Positions 1-12,629 of a stretch of 64,000 nucleotides of DNA are shown here, in pieces. Source of the stretch: Schistosoma mansoni (taxonomy: Eukaryota; Platyhelminthes; Trematoda; Strigeidida; Schistosomatidae); NCBI RefSeq assembly GCF_000237925.1, contig NC_031502.1:26851951-26915950 (forward strand), written 5' to 3'. The notes below the pieces were generated by a model. That model saw nothing but the letters and a program-made list of their open reading frames with translations. It searched no databases and was not told where the DNA came from. Position 1 is the stretch's first letter. Every line of letters starts with the position of its first letter. Both the position numbers and the translations under genes were made by a program.

Positions 1-614
1 TTTTGGTAGGTGAAGCAGCTTTTGAAGCAGTAATCCACTTTCAGTCAGATTACCAAACCATTGCTTCCCGATTGATGCCGAGTGTTTGTTTTTTATCGTT
101 TCTCTCATACAAGCACATGTTTTATCATCGCTTAAAATTTGTATATTTACATTTGGGTGCATTTTTTTCAGGATCGATTTGGTTAGCTGCTTCCAGTTTT
201 TTAATGCTTCCGGTCAGTTTGTGGTCCTTTCAGTTAATATTCTGATTTAGTCGCCAAACTTCTCTTCGTTTTCGGTCTCAATCAAGGGTTAGGACATTCC
301 TTTTTTTCCGGTTATCTATTCTTGAAGCTTTTGTTTTTTTATGTCTTATTCATCTCTCCAGAGATAATATGTTAGCCAACCCTGGTTGACTGTCAAAGCC
401 GTTTTATTTAGTTGATGATATAAATTGAAGTTTTGTAAATCTTAGTTTTTGTTTGTAAACACCAAGTATATAATATTTTCTCGGGTGATTTTTGTCTTGA
501 AATGTCTTTTATTAGTGATGGAAATTATTATCTGTGGATGGGAGGAACATAAACAAAGAAATTTACGAATTAATATTGATATATTTGGCCTTATTATTGA
601 CACTTTCATAATAT
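1..614 (+). other. Window edge, possible but unproven exon
   Basis: An open stretch of about 80 codons runs from the left edge to 245. Its first 30 residues (containing GEAAFEAVIHF) look protein-like, but I recognise no family and no paired splice site fixes it as an exon. A GTAGGT donor-like site at 6-11 could instead end an exon that starts outside the window. The rest of the stretch is AT-rich with no supported gene. Confidence 0.15.
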
Positions 615-670
615 ATATTGATATGAGTAATGTTTCGTCCTAGTGTGTCACTGGAGTGCGCGTCTACAAT
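615..670 (-). repeat. Decayed hammerhead-SINE (Sm-alpha-like) fragment
   Basis: The reverse complement holds the motif CTAGGACGAAAC, which is the 3' side of stem II plus the GAAA box of the schistosome Sm-alpha hammerhead. The CUGAUGA box is not recognisable here, so this copy should be dead. It matches the better copies at 2.5-2.8 kb in the same words. Confidence 0.45.
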
Positions 671-2505
671 CCTACCAAGGATCGAATCTAGGAACTTTAT
701 TGAAATTAGGCTTATTAAGCAGAATAAGATTTTATCTAAGTATATCGTGTTCAGTGTTATGGTACTTCTCTGCCCTCAAAATTTAAATTAATTATTCGTA
801 ACATTCGTTTATCCTTCTAAATATTTTCTGGGTTGCACACAAGTCGTTCAGAATATTGTGGTAGTCACTTTGAAATGCATTTATTGAGTTGACGTTTTTC
901 CTAATTGTGCTATTTTTTCAGAGATGGTAGATTTACGAATGTTATTAAGTGTATTGAATTTCGAGTCTATTTATAAAAAATGCAGTAGCATATATCATTA
1001 GTTAAAGGGTAAGATGTGTCCTCCAGTGATAATCTTGACGAGCTAAGAAATCTTGATGTTTAATAAAGAATGTTCGTATGCAGAGCAATATAAATTGTCC
1101 AGGATATTTTGTGATGTTCTACGTTTCTCTTAGTCCTATAAGAATGATGTTTTGTTAACCATAAATATTGGCTATCTACGTGCAAGTTCTATGGAGTGTA
1201 TCAGAGGAACTACTCATCTTTTACGTATACAAATGTCACTGCTAGGCACTTATTAATGAATTATTACTGTCCTGAAGGTCCTTAAGAAACTGGACGTAAT
1301 TCAAAATATTTAATGGGCGAGAGGTCACAGCATAAGCATTGTCAATATTGGGGGATAGATGCTTAAATGTGAAAGCGATGTTATGGGTTTCGCAGATCAT
1401 GCGAATCGTAACTAATATTATTGTACAGTTTGGTTCATTATGACTCACTTTCTTCCTTTGATCTTACGGTTTTAGATCTTCCTTTTTTATTGTGAAACTA
1501 GACTTACTGTTTATTACGTATGATAGCTAACCGTCGCACCGGTAATCTCTACCTTAGATAAGATCAGACATTATAAACACATGTGAAACGGTGGTGAAAG
1601 ATTACCTGTTTCTAGTTAATGAACTAACCCTAACCATTCCCGTCAATTAATTTGAGGAGGATTGCAGCACTTTTAGATCATGATAATCAGAAAATCTAAT
1701 CGTTAAACACCATCATTGGGTACTGCTAACACAAAGTACAGGTTTTGAGATTTTTAATCACGAAATCATGCTCCAAACTGAACTACAACTTCTGACCCAG
1801 ATAGTTTCGTTCACGGACTTACCAAGTATGATAGTTTAAATATAGCCGTCTTGCTACTATTCAATGTGATTGTATGATGGTCTTTAAATATTCCTTGACT
1901 GAAGGTATGTATAGTAGCCTTCAATCGTTCACTTGGTTACTAGGACTACAATGTGAATTGTCATACCGGATCTTTTCCTCTTGTAAAGCTATGAAGATTT
2001 GGCGACAATCGGGTTCTTAAATAAAAAAAACTGATTATTGTTGGTGTGACTCGTATGAAGATAGATTCCGTTTTGGATTGGGATTATTTAGAGGAAAGTT
2101 AGAAATCAACCAGTACCCGGTAATACTTTTGTTCCAATTTAGGAGTGATCAGCAGTCCAGGAATGCATCGAACCCAAGATAGTGTCTTGTGATTTTTTGT
2201 AATAACAATCTTATTTTCAGCATTTTACCATGAGCTGTTAAAAGTTTAAATATTTCTTGAGCTATTTAGACAAGGATTACACTAAAACAAAAATGTTTTC
2301 TCATTTGTAATGTTGTATTTTGCGCCATCTTTAAGAACTTGCTACGAACAGTCGTTGTTTTCAAACTCCTTTCGAATCAACAACTAGGAGGATGCTATTT
2401 TTGTTTGTGAAAGTTCAAATTTCCAAATGTTTACGATACCGAAAGATTTGATTTACGTTGGTTGGGTTCAATATGACTAGAGTTTTGGCAATTGTTTAAT
2501 TTTAA
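671..2505. other. Stretch with no recognised gene
   Basis: Only short open frames are present, none with flanking splice signals plus a recognisable protein. I see no RNA gene or repeat here. Confidence 0.5.
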
Positions 2506-2509
2506 TTGA

Positions 2510-2800
2510 GATGATGGGTCGATCAATGTCAGACCATCATTGAAGTACTGGACTGCCGTTTCGTCCTAGTATGATCGCACAAGATCATGGACCGATTGAA
2601 GTAAGACATTAACACTGTTGGATGCCGGCTCGTTGGTCTAGAGTTTAAGCGTTTGCGCGTGAGATCAAAAGTCCCGGGTTCTAATCCCGCGTGCGAGATC
2701 GTGGATGCGCACTGCTGATGAGTCTCATGCTAGGACGAAACGGACCCCTCAGGCTTCCAATGTTGGTCTAACATTGACCGATTCATAATCTCAATGAAAA
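2510..2800 (+). repeat. Sm-alpha-like tRNA-derived SINE with inverted ends
   Basis: A Pol III-type A-box-like word (TGGTCTAGAGTTTAAG, near 2634) and a B-box-like word (GGTTCTAATCC, near 2678) precede a hammerhead motif at 2705-2755, which is the order known for Sm-alpha SINEs of schistosomes. The left end (2517-2580) is an imperfect inverted copy of the right end (2710-2795): both hold GTCCTAG next to GAAAC words and a tract like TCAATGTCAGACCA. It therefore reads as two copies head to head, or one rearranged copy. I infer a non-autonomous element mobilised by an RTE-like machinery. Confidence 0.6.
2705..2755 (+). ncRNA. Hammerhead ribozyme motif, near-consensus core
   Basis: The core CTGATGA is at 2715-2721, stem II (GTCT paired with GGAC through a short loop) at 2722-2736, and GAAA at 2737-2740. 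Stem III (ACGG with CCCT) carries one mismatch and stem I pairs only CTG with CAG before breaking, so self-cleavage may be weak. The expected cleavage is after C2750. The family is established for Sm-alpha; activity of this copy is an inference. Confidence 0.55.
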
Positions 2801-4488
2801 TATAGCTCACACTGGAAGCTCCAGCCTTATCCTTGTATACCCTTAAAGTTATGGAAGTTTTTTTATTAGTTAGATTAGACATATTCTCTTAAACCTGCAA
2901 TCAAAGGTAATAGAAAGAACTAGTTTAACACTGAAATAATTCATTAGTAATAGAAAGTTTAGTACAACTTTATTTAGAACGGATCCATTTTTCAATATAA
3001 TGTTATCTTTCTACTTAGTGGGCTTACATAAATATTACCTTTTCTTTTATGAGTAGTGTTATTTTTCAGATGGTAACCAGAATTTTTGGCGCAAAACTAT
3101 CAAAAGGTCTAATCTATTTAAATGATACAAAGGTATTGCTTTTAGAATTCTTATTTGTAAATAAAAGAATTTCTCTCGATCGGCCATGTAAGCTCTGAAA
3201 CGAAAGAGAAACACGTCAACTTTTATAATTGTATACTAACGAGCATTGCCTATATAAAATTACCTGCTGAGTTTGGAAACTTTGAAGTAGGATGGTTTCC
3301 TTTTGTAATATTTCATTCGGTCATATACTGTCAATGTTGTTTCATTGATGGCCGAATGAAAAGCCTCTAATGTCTTAAATAATCCCTTAAAATTTGCCTA
3401 ATATCTATGACCTTTGACGTATATTATCTTGAAATGGTCTTATCGTAAATTATATTTCATCTTATTTTACTACTCCCCCACTTAAAAATTATCTTATGAA
3501 CCTTTTGGGAATAAGAATGACTGACCGATATTTTTGTAAAGTTTTGCTTCATTTTTTTTCTTGGTGATGTGTGCTTCCGTCTATCCGCACCGTTTCTTAT
3601 ATAGTTCTACTTCCGTAAAGTCTTATTACAATTGACAAATACTTCCAAATCTTTTATTAAACACAAAAAACCGAGATGTGTTAGTGTAAGCGACTACACT
3701 TTCATTATTAAATCTAATGTCTCACAAGATAAGCACCAAATGGGAAACCTTGATGGTTATAAACAGAATCACTTTTCTGAGAAGTCGGTTCCTGTTTATC
3801 TGCAGATGTTTCTACTTGAATTCCTAATAAACGTATACCCTGTACACGAGGTGTATAGAATTAGGCTTTTATGTGTCTAGCTAAGAAAATTACTTCTGAC
3901 AGATGGAAAAATTGTTTCGAATAAATTTGAGGTAATTGTCACATACGATAACGTTGCAAGAGAAATGAATGTTAAGTGCAATCACGAAAATAAAGCATTT
4001 CTCATTAACATTGTCTCAAAATAAGAATGGTGAGATTGTTATTTGAATTGATGCCAGTAATTGTAAACTGGCCAATTTTTTTGCAGGATTGACTATCATA
4101 AAATCACACTTCCTACAACATAACATTAAAATTTACACTTACCGGATTGTGATGAGGTTTCATATGGAATGTCGTAGAGTTTCATGTATTCTTTTAATGG
4201 TATTATTCCTTCGTAAGAAGATATGTCCGCAAAATATCCAACTGCAACTAAATATAAAATTCACTCATTAAAATCTTTTTACGGCTGTAAGTAACCACAA
4301 ATATTTAAGAGATGGGAAATTGAAAACTATCGCTTAGTTTCCTAACAAGAAATTATAGTATGATGAATTAAATACATAATATTGATTTGGTCGGTAAAGT
4401 GGTCCTTATAATCGCATCGACAAAGTTTTACATGTTATCATATTAAAATTAACCAGAAGAAAATAACTGAACATACTGATAAGGCTTC
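2801..4488. other. Stretch with no recognised gene
   Basis: AT-rich sequence. An 82-codon open frame at 3632-3880 (+) and a 60-codon one at 4089-4271 (+) show no family resemblance and no matching splice context, so I do not call them genes. Confidence 0.45.
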
Positions 4489-7400
4489 CTAGAAATGAAT
4501 TAAGTCAGTTGTCAGCTCCGGTACTCTCAAGAATTTCATACTTCTGTAACTTCCACTACTCCTAAAAGCTGTAAATGACTTCCTTTCATGCGCGAATTGA
4601 TGGTATTCATTAAACGTCTTCCACTGATCCAATACTAAACTCCTAACTCACAGTGATATCAGGCGCTTGTTGCAACTTTATGCACAGCATTTAGAAGTTT
4701 GAATTAGTTTATATGGTTACGCTTATCCGGCTTTTTACAGTACATTTGTAATGAATGAATGGTTCTTAATATGTTAATTTTACGTCTTTGAGGGGGAAAA
4801 TGTGACCGTGCATGATTAGATGTTTGTCCTTTTATCGCACAGCACACTTGAAGCTCTGGCGAAACTAGCCTTGATCTGATTCACCAAAGTTTGTTTGAAC
4901 AGTATAAGATGTGACATGCTTATTGTGAGACATAACTGCAAGCACTGTGGTGTGGGCTACTTACATTGACATAAGTAGTATATAACGGTATTCAGAAATA
5001 GATCGAGGAGGAAAAAACCGGAACAGAAAGCAATTGATATGGAAATGCAGGAACATTGAAGTCTGAGACGATTGACTGATATTTGCAGAAGGAACAGTCA
5101 AGTTTGAGGCAACTGATTAACATTTTGCAAATTAAGTAATCACTGTATGGTTCTCAGATTTTACTAAAATGTTCTGTGATTTTGTGTTCAAATACACTGT
5201 CCCCACTTGTGTTCCCGTTCACAACAGTACAATTGAGTAAGAAGTGGTATTTACATGGCTATTAATCGAATTGCATACCAATATGTATATTTGTACACAC
5301 TTTTGGGGCAGTTTTCATACTCCAGTGATGAACAGAGTACTAACCTTGGTATGTGACATTTGCACATAAATTATTGTTTCACAATAAACAACTTACCTTG
5401 TTGTGGAATCAGCTCTGGGCGTACTTGGCGAATATTATTCAATATTCCAGCTAACTTCCGCTGAAAATGTAAAAACTACGTATTTTATTCTTTTAGGAAT
5501 CGAGAATGTTATGAACAATGATAACATTCACACTAATCATATAATCAAGAGTTAAGTGTTTGATTTAGTTTAATCGACAAATTTCAAAAGATAATGTACC
5601 TCTCTTGTGACTACATACGTTTACTTTAAACGTAACCAAAAATACAGTCCCATCACTCCGCTAGTTTTACTCCAATTAATTTTTGTCTGGTTTATATTTG
5701 TGGTACTTCGTATAAAAAGATATATCTTATTTTTCTTTCTGTAAAGGCTAATCTACACCCATTTATCTTTACCCACGTCTCTGAAATCATCAACAGAAAA
5801 CGTTCCTACATAGTTAAGTTCAAGTATTTTAAAATACCAGTGCGGGGTCGTGTCTTTAATGACTTCTTAAATTCAGGTGAAACTATGGCCTAGTGATTGA
5901 ACCACTGAGCTCCCCACGAGTAAGTGGCAGGTTCGAGTCCAAACCCACTTAATTCATTTTAAATAATTGGATAGCAACAGCGCACAAAAACAGTATAGAA
6001 CACATTCGAATACACAAACGAGTACTTGGCAGATAGGTCACAACCGACGAACTTCTTAGTCTTCAGTAATCCGAGTGCCTTAATCTAACAAACATTATAA
6101 TGAAGTTTGGTCATCTCGAAAGTAAGTAGAAATCAAGAGCATTTCGTTCGTGTAAAGTTACGACGCTAAGTAAAGTTAGAGTTATTTAGCATCCTTCTGT
6201 AGCAAACATATATGGTTTCACAATTTATCCGTACTACATAGATATTTCAATTCGTGAACCTAACAAAAGATTAAGATAGATAAAAAAATAATGGATTTGC
6301 CGCTATGAAAATACTGATGGTTCCGTTTTATACGTTTTGTGTGGACTCAATATACTCTTCATGCCGTTAATCACCTTACGTTAGAAATCTGGTTCATTAT
6401 CATATTTAATCAAAGTCAAAACATATGAGCTGCTATTCCATCATCTACTAAACTCTCATGGTTAGTTACAAAGTTATTTAAATGTGCTTATTAAAACCAA
6501 ATCGTTACGTGTTATCTGTATTCCTACTTCTAATATAAGCAGGGGTGGATGGTGGCTAGTATTGGAATCGAGGACACGCGTTTCGTCCTATTTGGGACTC
6601 GTCGGTTGGATGTATCTGGATCCCAGAGCTGATGTTCGTTAGATTGCGTTTAGAGAAAAAGATACTGGGTATAAGTCGTGTAGTGAACACCAACTGTAGG
6701 ATGCAGGTGCACCCAACTGACGAGTTCCAAATAAGACGAAACGCGTGTCCTTGGCTCCAGTTCTAGTCACTATCCATCTGTGCTTATAATGCATATAGCT
6801 TAAAGGGATATCAAGGCAATCCGCACAGGATGCACATATGCCAATAAGAGACTGATCAATTTCAGTTCTAAACATCAATGGGAACGTTCAAACAACCAAT
6901 ACAAAAATAAATTACTACTTCCAATATACTTACATTGTTATGTACCTTGAAATGACCAACAATCTGACTCTTAGTTTTTTCTGTTAAACTTACTTTAAAA
7001 GTTTCAGGAGCGTATTCCTTTTGGTCCTGTGATAAAAAAATAAAAGTCTTTTGAAAACAGCTTTCAACAGTTGAAAATTTGCATACAAATAAACGCGACA
7101 ATGTCATTACTAAACTTTGTTAGAAACGGCTAGAGACAATCATTTTTGACAGGTTTCTAAGCCTACTAAAAATACATTAATTAGTTTCCACCAAATTAGA
7201 TAACATAATGCAAGATTTGCTTCTGTTATGGAAAGTGATATGTAAATTCGATAGGCCTTCATTTGATAGGTTGATAAATGGCCTCCGAAATCTGATTCCT
7301 ATAATCAATTATGTTCTTAACAAATTTCGATGATATTTTCTTTTTACAAGAAATTCCTATTTAAGTGTGTAACCTTGTCATGTAACACAGCTAGTACTTT

Positions 7401-9767
7401 GATGACTGTTATTGCCTTACAAAGCTTGTTTGTTGGAGTATTCCATTTGTAATTATGGTTTTGTGATGGATCATTTCTAGGCCTCATTGATGTTATGAAG
7501 TTGAGGGATCAGTCAACGCAGCACAAATAACTTATCTTTCGTTGTAACAGTTTCAGAAAAAATGAGCGATCGCGTTTGGCATAATGTTGAATCATTAAAA
7601 ATTATGGTTCCTGTAAATCCATAACAGTTCTGACATTTTAGCACTTCTTAACTATGTGCTGTTTTTAGACTGTCCATAAAATTGATAAGTGAATGGGTAT
7701 TTGGTCCTCAAATCGCACAATAGTTACAACACATGAATTAAACTATTTACGTTTAGGACCTACGTGGAAGAAGATAGAAATTGATTACCACACAGTATTT
7801 TGAATCGCACAAGTAAAAGCTCACTTTTTTATCTGAACAGACACCAAGTTTACTTCAAGTTCGTTGTCAGCTTTTTACACCAGCAAGCTTGGCGAAAATT
7901 TTAATGTAAAAAAATCCATGGGTCTCAGTGACATACATTCATTAGGGACTTTTCTAAGTCATGGGAGCCTTGGGATTCTGTTCGTTAAACTATCCAATTT
8001 GATTCAACCGTATCTCAGGATTTGATAAACGTTTTGGTGTCTGGTTGTTCATTAATTTCCAGTTTATTACCGTTATAAGTTTCTTTCAGCCCTTGTATGA
8101 ATAGTTGAGAAGCCATTAGTGCAGTACTATGGTCATAAGCTGGACTTGTAACTTTACATTTATGTTAATTTGTTATTTTGTGTACAAATATATTACAATT
8201 TACTTTCCACATAATCACAATAAAAGACAATCCAGTTGGTGCCAAAAAATCTATCTTTTAATACTTTGTTGTCTCCCGTTGTCATTCAGCTGACTACTGT
8301 CGTCAAACTTTTGTCACTGCTTAGGAGCATAGGAGGCAGGTCGAACCGAGATTGTGTATTGTTCAGTTTTCTTGCTTAATTTGCCTCATGATCACTACAT
8401 TCTTACTTCTCCAAATATATGGAGTCGCTCAGATTTCACCAACTCTAGATATAAACACCTCGATGCAAAGTATCATTGGCGAGATTACAGTAATTAATAA
8501 AGAAATCTTACACCAATACTTATAGAGGTAGTAAATCATACATTACCTCACCCAGAGGATTGGATGAGAAACCCAAGTTCCATTTCCGAATTTAATCTCA
8601 GTCAGTCACAACGTAGAACTTCGTACGTACGTACATCAGTTCGAGTTGCCATACCACATTAGCACAGAGATACAATTGTCAATCCAAATCCTATGGTGGT
8701 AGAGGTAGTAGGAGTATAAGCAGTAATCGGAAAGATTAGGTTTGAAAATGTTATTCAAGGAGTATAATCCAGTGAAATAAATTTGGAAGTGTATGTACAC
8801 CCTATGCAGGTAGGCTCACCACCTGCCTGCGGTTATATTTTGAGCTTTAAAATACCATAGGTGGAAATACTCGCTCTAAGTTTGCTTTTAAAGTCAAGTA
8901 TATACTTTTGTTGGGAGTGGTTTCCTCGTTAAATTGCATCGTACCACTTAAGAACATATTTAAGGATCTTAACTGCATACATTTGGTTCTTTTAAGCTTC
9001 CAAACTGTGTTCTTAAAAATGTCCCCAGTTAGAAGCACATCAAATGTTACGCATTATAGTACCCTAGTTATCTAAATGTAGATACGGAAAATAACCTGGT
9101 TTTTGGAAAAATTGAATTTCTAAACTGTTATTAACATCTGAAGACTTCCTGATAACAGTATATTCACTTTGATCATGTTAAACGTTACTGGAAGTATGAA
9201 TTTGAAGTAGCAACAGTCCATCAAAAATTAGAAATTTTGTCCAGGAAACAATCTACTGCTTAAGAATTACTACTGTCAGGAATTTAATGGAAAACAAAGT
9301 ATTCAGCTTGGTTTTGATGTAGTCATAAAGACGAGAGAATCCATCATATTGGCCAATACTAATTTTTGTTCACTTGCTTAATATAACTTACCAGCATGGA
9401 TTCTTCTGCCAGATGCACGCTTAGTCTATTCACTTGACTTAGTAAGTCAAGTAACTTTTTCTCATCAGATTCATTTGAATCGTAGTCTGATATGATTGTC
9501 GGTTCCATATCAAAAACCAACAGTTCATATGTGCGGTATATACGGTGGACGATATTATCGTTTGCACATAAGATACGACTATGAATCGTAGGAGCCAAGG
9601 AGCTTTTTGTGTACATTTCTTGGATGGTAGCTTTGTCAAACTCATTGAAATGTCGATAGTCTTGAGCATCATTCTGACCCATATTTATCTCTCCAGCATA
9701 ACAATTCATGTAGGATTCTATAACTTCTTCAGACTTGGTAATTACTCGAAAAACTTCCATCAAACTT
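4489..9767 (-). CDS. Partial multi-exon gene, one exon GAT-domain-like
   Basis: Three minus-strand exons fit together by splice sites and phase: 9767-9392 (acceptor TTTTAG, donor GTAAGT), 7026-6946 (acceptor ATCACAG, donor GTACAT) and 5460-5397 (acceptor TTTTCAG, donor GTAAGT). The phases are 0, 0 and then 1. A fourth segment, 4568-4489, would close the frame with TAG and is tentative. The first exon encodes about 125 residues. Its segment SRILCANDNIVHRIYRTYEL resembles the third helix of GAT domains in GGA/TOM1 adaptors (pattern ILxANDN...Y..L), followed by an acidic stretch DYDSNESDEKK. If that is right, this is a clathrin-adaptor-type protein acting in ubiquitin or Arf-dependent sorting at the Golgi or endosomes. 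The later exons (VSLTEKTKSQIVGHFK; LAGILNNIRQVRPELIPQQ) match nothing I know. No VHS or GAE domain was found, and the 5' end was not located. Confidence 0.42.
5880..5960 (+). repeat. tRNA-like SINE head (A and B boxes)
   Basis: TGGCCTAGTGATT (near 5886) and GGTTCGAGTCC (5930-5940) are good Pol III A and B boxes spaced as in a tRNA. The flanks do not form an acceptor stem and there is no clear cloverleaf, so this is a tRNA-derived SINE head rather than a tRNA gene. It lies in the intron between the 6946-7026 and 5397-5460 exons. Confidence 0.5.
6563..6612 (-). ncRNA. Hammerhead motif, minus strand, core mutated
   Basis: Read on the minus strand it has CCGACGA where CUGAUGA is expected, a perfect stem II (GTCC, loop CAAATA, GGAC), GAAAC, and a GTC cleavage triplet followed by CTCGATTCC. 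Stem II and its loop match the classical S. mansoni Sm-alpha ribozyme as I remember it. The U4-to-C change hits an essential core base, so I expect no activity. Confidence 0.6.
6710..6758 (+). ncRNA. Hammerhead motif, plus strand, tolerated core change
   Basis: The core is CTGACGA at 6717-6723. It differs from CUGAUGA only at position 7, which is known to tolerate substitution. Stem II (GTTC/AGAC with loop CAAATA) has three pairs at most. GAAAC and a GTC cleavage triplet are intact, and stem I can form CCAA/TTGG with one bulge. Weak residual activity is possible but untested. Confidence 0.55.
7027..8585. other. Intronic sequence, nothing recognised
   Basis: This lies inside the long intron of the minus-strand partial gene (between the exons at 9392 and 7026). 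No supported exon, RNA gene or repeat seen. Confidence 0.4.
8586..8790 (-). mobile_element. 5'-truncated RTE-1 3' tail
   Basis: This segment closely matches 46086-46297, the 3' untranslated tail of the nearly full-length RTE element, in the same orientation. Shared words include GTAGAACTTCGTACGTACGT and CCACATTAGCACAGAGAT, with a CAGTCAGT tract at the terminal end. It is a short, 5'-truncated insertion typical of target-primed reverse transcription. Confidence 0.7.
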
Positions 9768-12629
9768 CTAAAACTTGACTGGCTTACTCAATGTGAACAT
9801 TAGAGGAAATACCTCAATAATGTGTATCACGTGATAAGGATAAACCATCAAGAGACCTGTAATATGGTCCGGCGAGGTGAAACTGGACATGAGCTTCTCA
9901 TAAAATTCTGTCGAACTGAGTTAACTCTTAATTTGAGTACTTACTTCCAACTTCGTTGTTAGTTATGTGTGGTGAAATCTTTCCAACCAAAACAACAGAA
10001 TACAATACATTTTCCTGAATTAGTATGAGGCTTTAATTAATAATTTCTAACTCGCTCGATAAACTCTTTTTCCACAAGTGCTTGATAAAGTGAAACTAAG
10101 TGAGATGACTCAACGTTGTTGCCCATTCCCGACATGATTTATATGTGCGCAAATTTCGGTAGCCATAGATAAATGGACTAGAACACGTCCAACAATATCC
10201 AAAGCACGTCCAGTGTCCAAAATAGTTACACTAAAAATCTAATTATTTGCGTGTAGATTAATCTGTAGTGACCTACTTTTGTGACGCCATTGGTGTAATG
10301 GAAACAATTATTATAATCAGTTGTACCAGTGATGGTTTTACTGTATTTGTTTGTTTAACTGTGCCAAAAACACTTCCTTCCGTTGTCCACTTTGCTTTTA
10401 CGAACGAGCTTACGCTCCACTGTTTTGACTGTAATCTTTGACACGTCTCAGTATTCTTTTAATACCAAGAGATCGCCAACAAACATATCTTATCTGGACC
10501 ATTAACAACTTTTTGGTTTCTGGCCTACCGAGGGATCCAAATCGATATCTGGCACGTAATCTTATTGTAGTTGTGATCATAATCCATTGCGACTCGACCA
10601 CATCTACAAATTCTCCCATAACCTGTTGTCGTCTAACGTGTTTACTATCTTGTAAAACCACATTAAAGATATAAATAATAGTATGGTCAGATTCAATCGC
10701 TTCAAGAAACGCTTTTTATTGAAATGAATGGTAACTCAGTGGGCTAAACCGAAGTCGACAAAAGAATAGTCTTTTACGATTCGGTTTTTTCCCCTGGAAA
10801 CAAAACATGCTACGGGTGAAAAAATGTGCCTTAAATTTTCGGGGTCAATTACGAATGTGAATGAGTATACAGGCGTTTCGCGATTCGGTTAACCAATAAA
10901 AAGCTTCCATCTTCAGGACCTGTGAAGTGCAACCAAGCCCTGGAGAAGTCCATCGTCAAGTTGGGTTTCATGACGTCACTGAATGTTGGACAGTTTATCA
11001 AGCATCATCAAAGTCAAGAATGACTAACGTGAATTCATGAACTGCATGCCGTGGACTGGAGCATACAATATTAGCTTCAATATACACTTCTCTAGTCATT
11101 TCTTAAAGCAAATCTGTTAAGTGTGTGTTTTCACAAAATTGTTCACGGAGTTGTTCTGCAATAATCAAATTGTTTATAACTTGACACTTCACAACGAATC
11201 ATTCTGACCTTTATTAAATTACTTTTCTAATTTATAAATAACTCAATTTTTAAGTAGTTGTGTCGTAACATATGCACAAAATCATCATTCTTAACATATA
11301 TTATCGTCGAATTTCTTCGTGCGTCCCTTATTTCGGGCTTGGTAAAATACCATGACAATTTCGGATTTACAACTGTAGAGCGTGATGACGAGGTTATTGA
11401 AAACAATTGTTCTCTCAAATATTCCTTGTTTTTGGATCCTGATATACTTGATTTTCTCTAGCAAGCATTCTTCATCATTTCTCCTTTGAACGCTTGATTT
11501 CATAATGATTGATTTTGGATGTGCACTGAAGCCATTATTAAACTGGATGGTACATTTTTTGTACGTGTACTTGCCACCTATATCTTCATATAGACTCCTT
11601 TCGTCGCAACTAAAACAGAAAGTTCATGAAATCTGGCAACACATCTTCCCAGACACATTTGTATTTGGGCCGGTATGAACAGACCAAAAATCCTAAGCCT
11701 CCAGCAATCAAAAAGTGGGGTTTTTGACAATGATATTACCGACGTTTTGGCAGAATACTGTGGTCAATTTATCGGTAATGTTCTCTGTTGACAAGGCACC
11801 CAAGTTAAGGCTTCTTAGAAAGCTTCAAAAGTCCATCCAAACAGCCCCCCTATGAAGTGACATGTTCTCACTTCTCCTAGATATGGTTTTCAAATGAAAG
11901 CGGAAGCTGACTATATTAGGTACAAGACCTTATAGAACACTTTTAAAACACAAGTTATAAAGAAGTGAGTTTCTCCTAAAGATATTTCAATGTCTAATGG
12001 AGCTTCTGACGTATGAGTTCACGTTTCAAAATCTAAGTACTCAGTGAATCACTCCAGACGTTTTGTTGCTTTGAAAACAAGAAATTTTGCGCATGTTGAA
12101 GTTCCCACAAACAATTTTGCTCAGAAACCGAAGGCATAAATTAAACGCAAAGTCTTACAGTAATATTTTTAACCTGGCTTATCAGAAGGCTGAGGGAGAG
12201 GTGACTTACAAAAATCATTTATCAATTTTTATGTACTTAATTATGCCTCTTACTCTTCAATTAGCACAGGCTCCCTGCCAAGATCTTCCATCCAACCACG
12301 ACCTGAGCAGTTACTTCTCGTTTTCTCCGGGTACTATCGATTCTCTTGATGTTTTCCTCCGATTTTCCATGCACTGTGCACTTTGGTCTTCATCCTTTCA
12401 TTTTTCATTCAGGATTGTGGGGGGAGATTATCCGCAATCCGCCCATATTTGTGAAGCAGGACATTTTGCTTAATTACGGCTCCTTATGGTCACGTGATAT
12501 GTCACGAACCACAAGTAATGATGCCCGTTTCTTATGCCGAAAACATCACGTCTGTGATCCTGAATTTGTTTCACTTCCTAACAAGAAATCCTATTGCAAG
12601 TAAGACTTATGATCATTCTACTGAAGGCG
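9768..12629. other. Intergenic or intronic stretch, nothing recognised
   Basis: Several short open frames exist on both strands (10410-10674, 11227-11503, 12087-12603) but none has a recognisable family or consistent splice context. Upstream exons of the minus-strand partial gene may hide here. I could not identify them. Confidence 0.4.

Larger units (their letters stand above)
6540..6790. repeat. Head-to-head pair of Sm-alpha hammerhead copies
   Basis: The segment 6540-6625 is an imperfect inverted copy of 6695-6790. Shared words are GACACGCGTTTCGTC and, further in, the stretch around GACTCGTC and GTTGG. The two are separated by roughly 70-90 bp. Each arm carries a hammerhead 3' domain, on opposite strands. 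Confidence 0.6.

Noticed and set aside
5880-5960. tRNA gene
   Set aside because: Good A and B boxes but no acceptor stem or plausible anticodon arm; best read as a SINE head.
10410-10674. Open frames on both strands of the same 250 bp
   Set aside because: Opposite-strand pairs of this kind are expected by chance; neither looks like a known protein.
12087-12603. Overlapping plus-strand frames of 128 and 85 codons
   Set aside because: Odd composition, no family resemblance, no supporting splice sites and no neighbours of the same gene.
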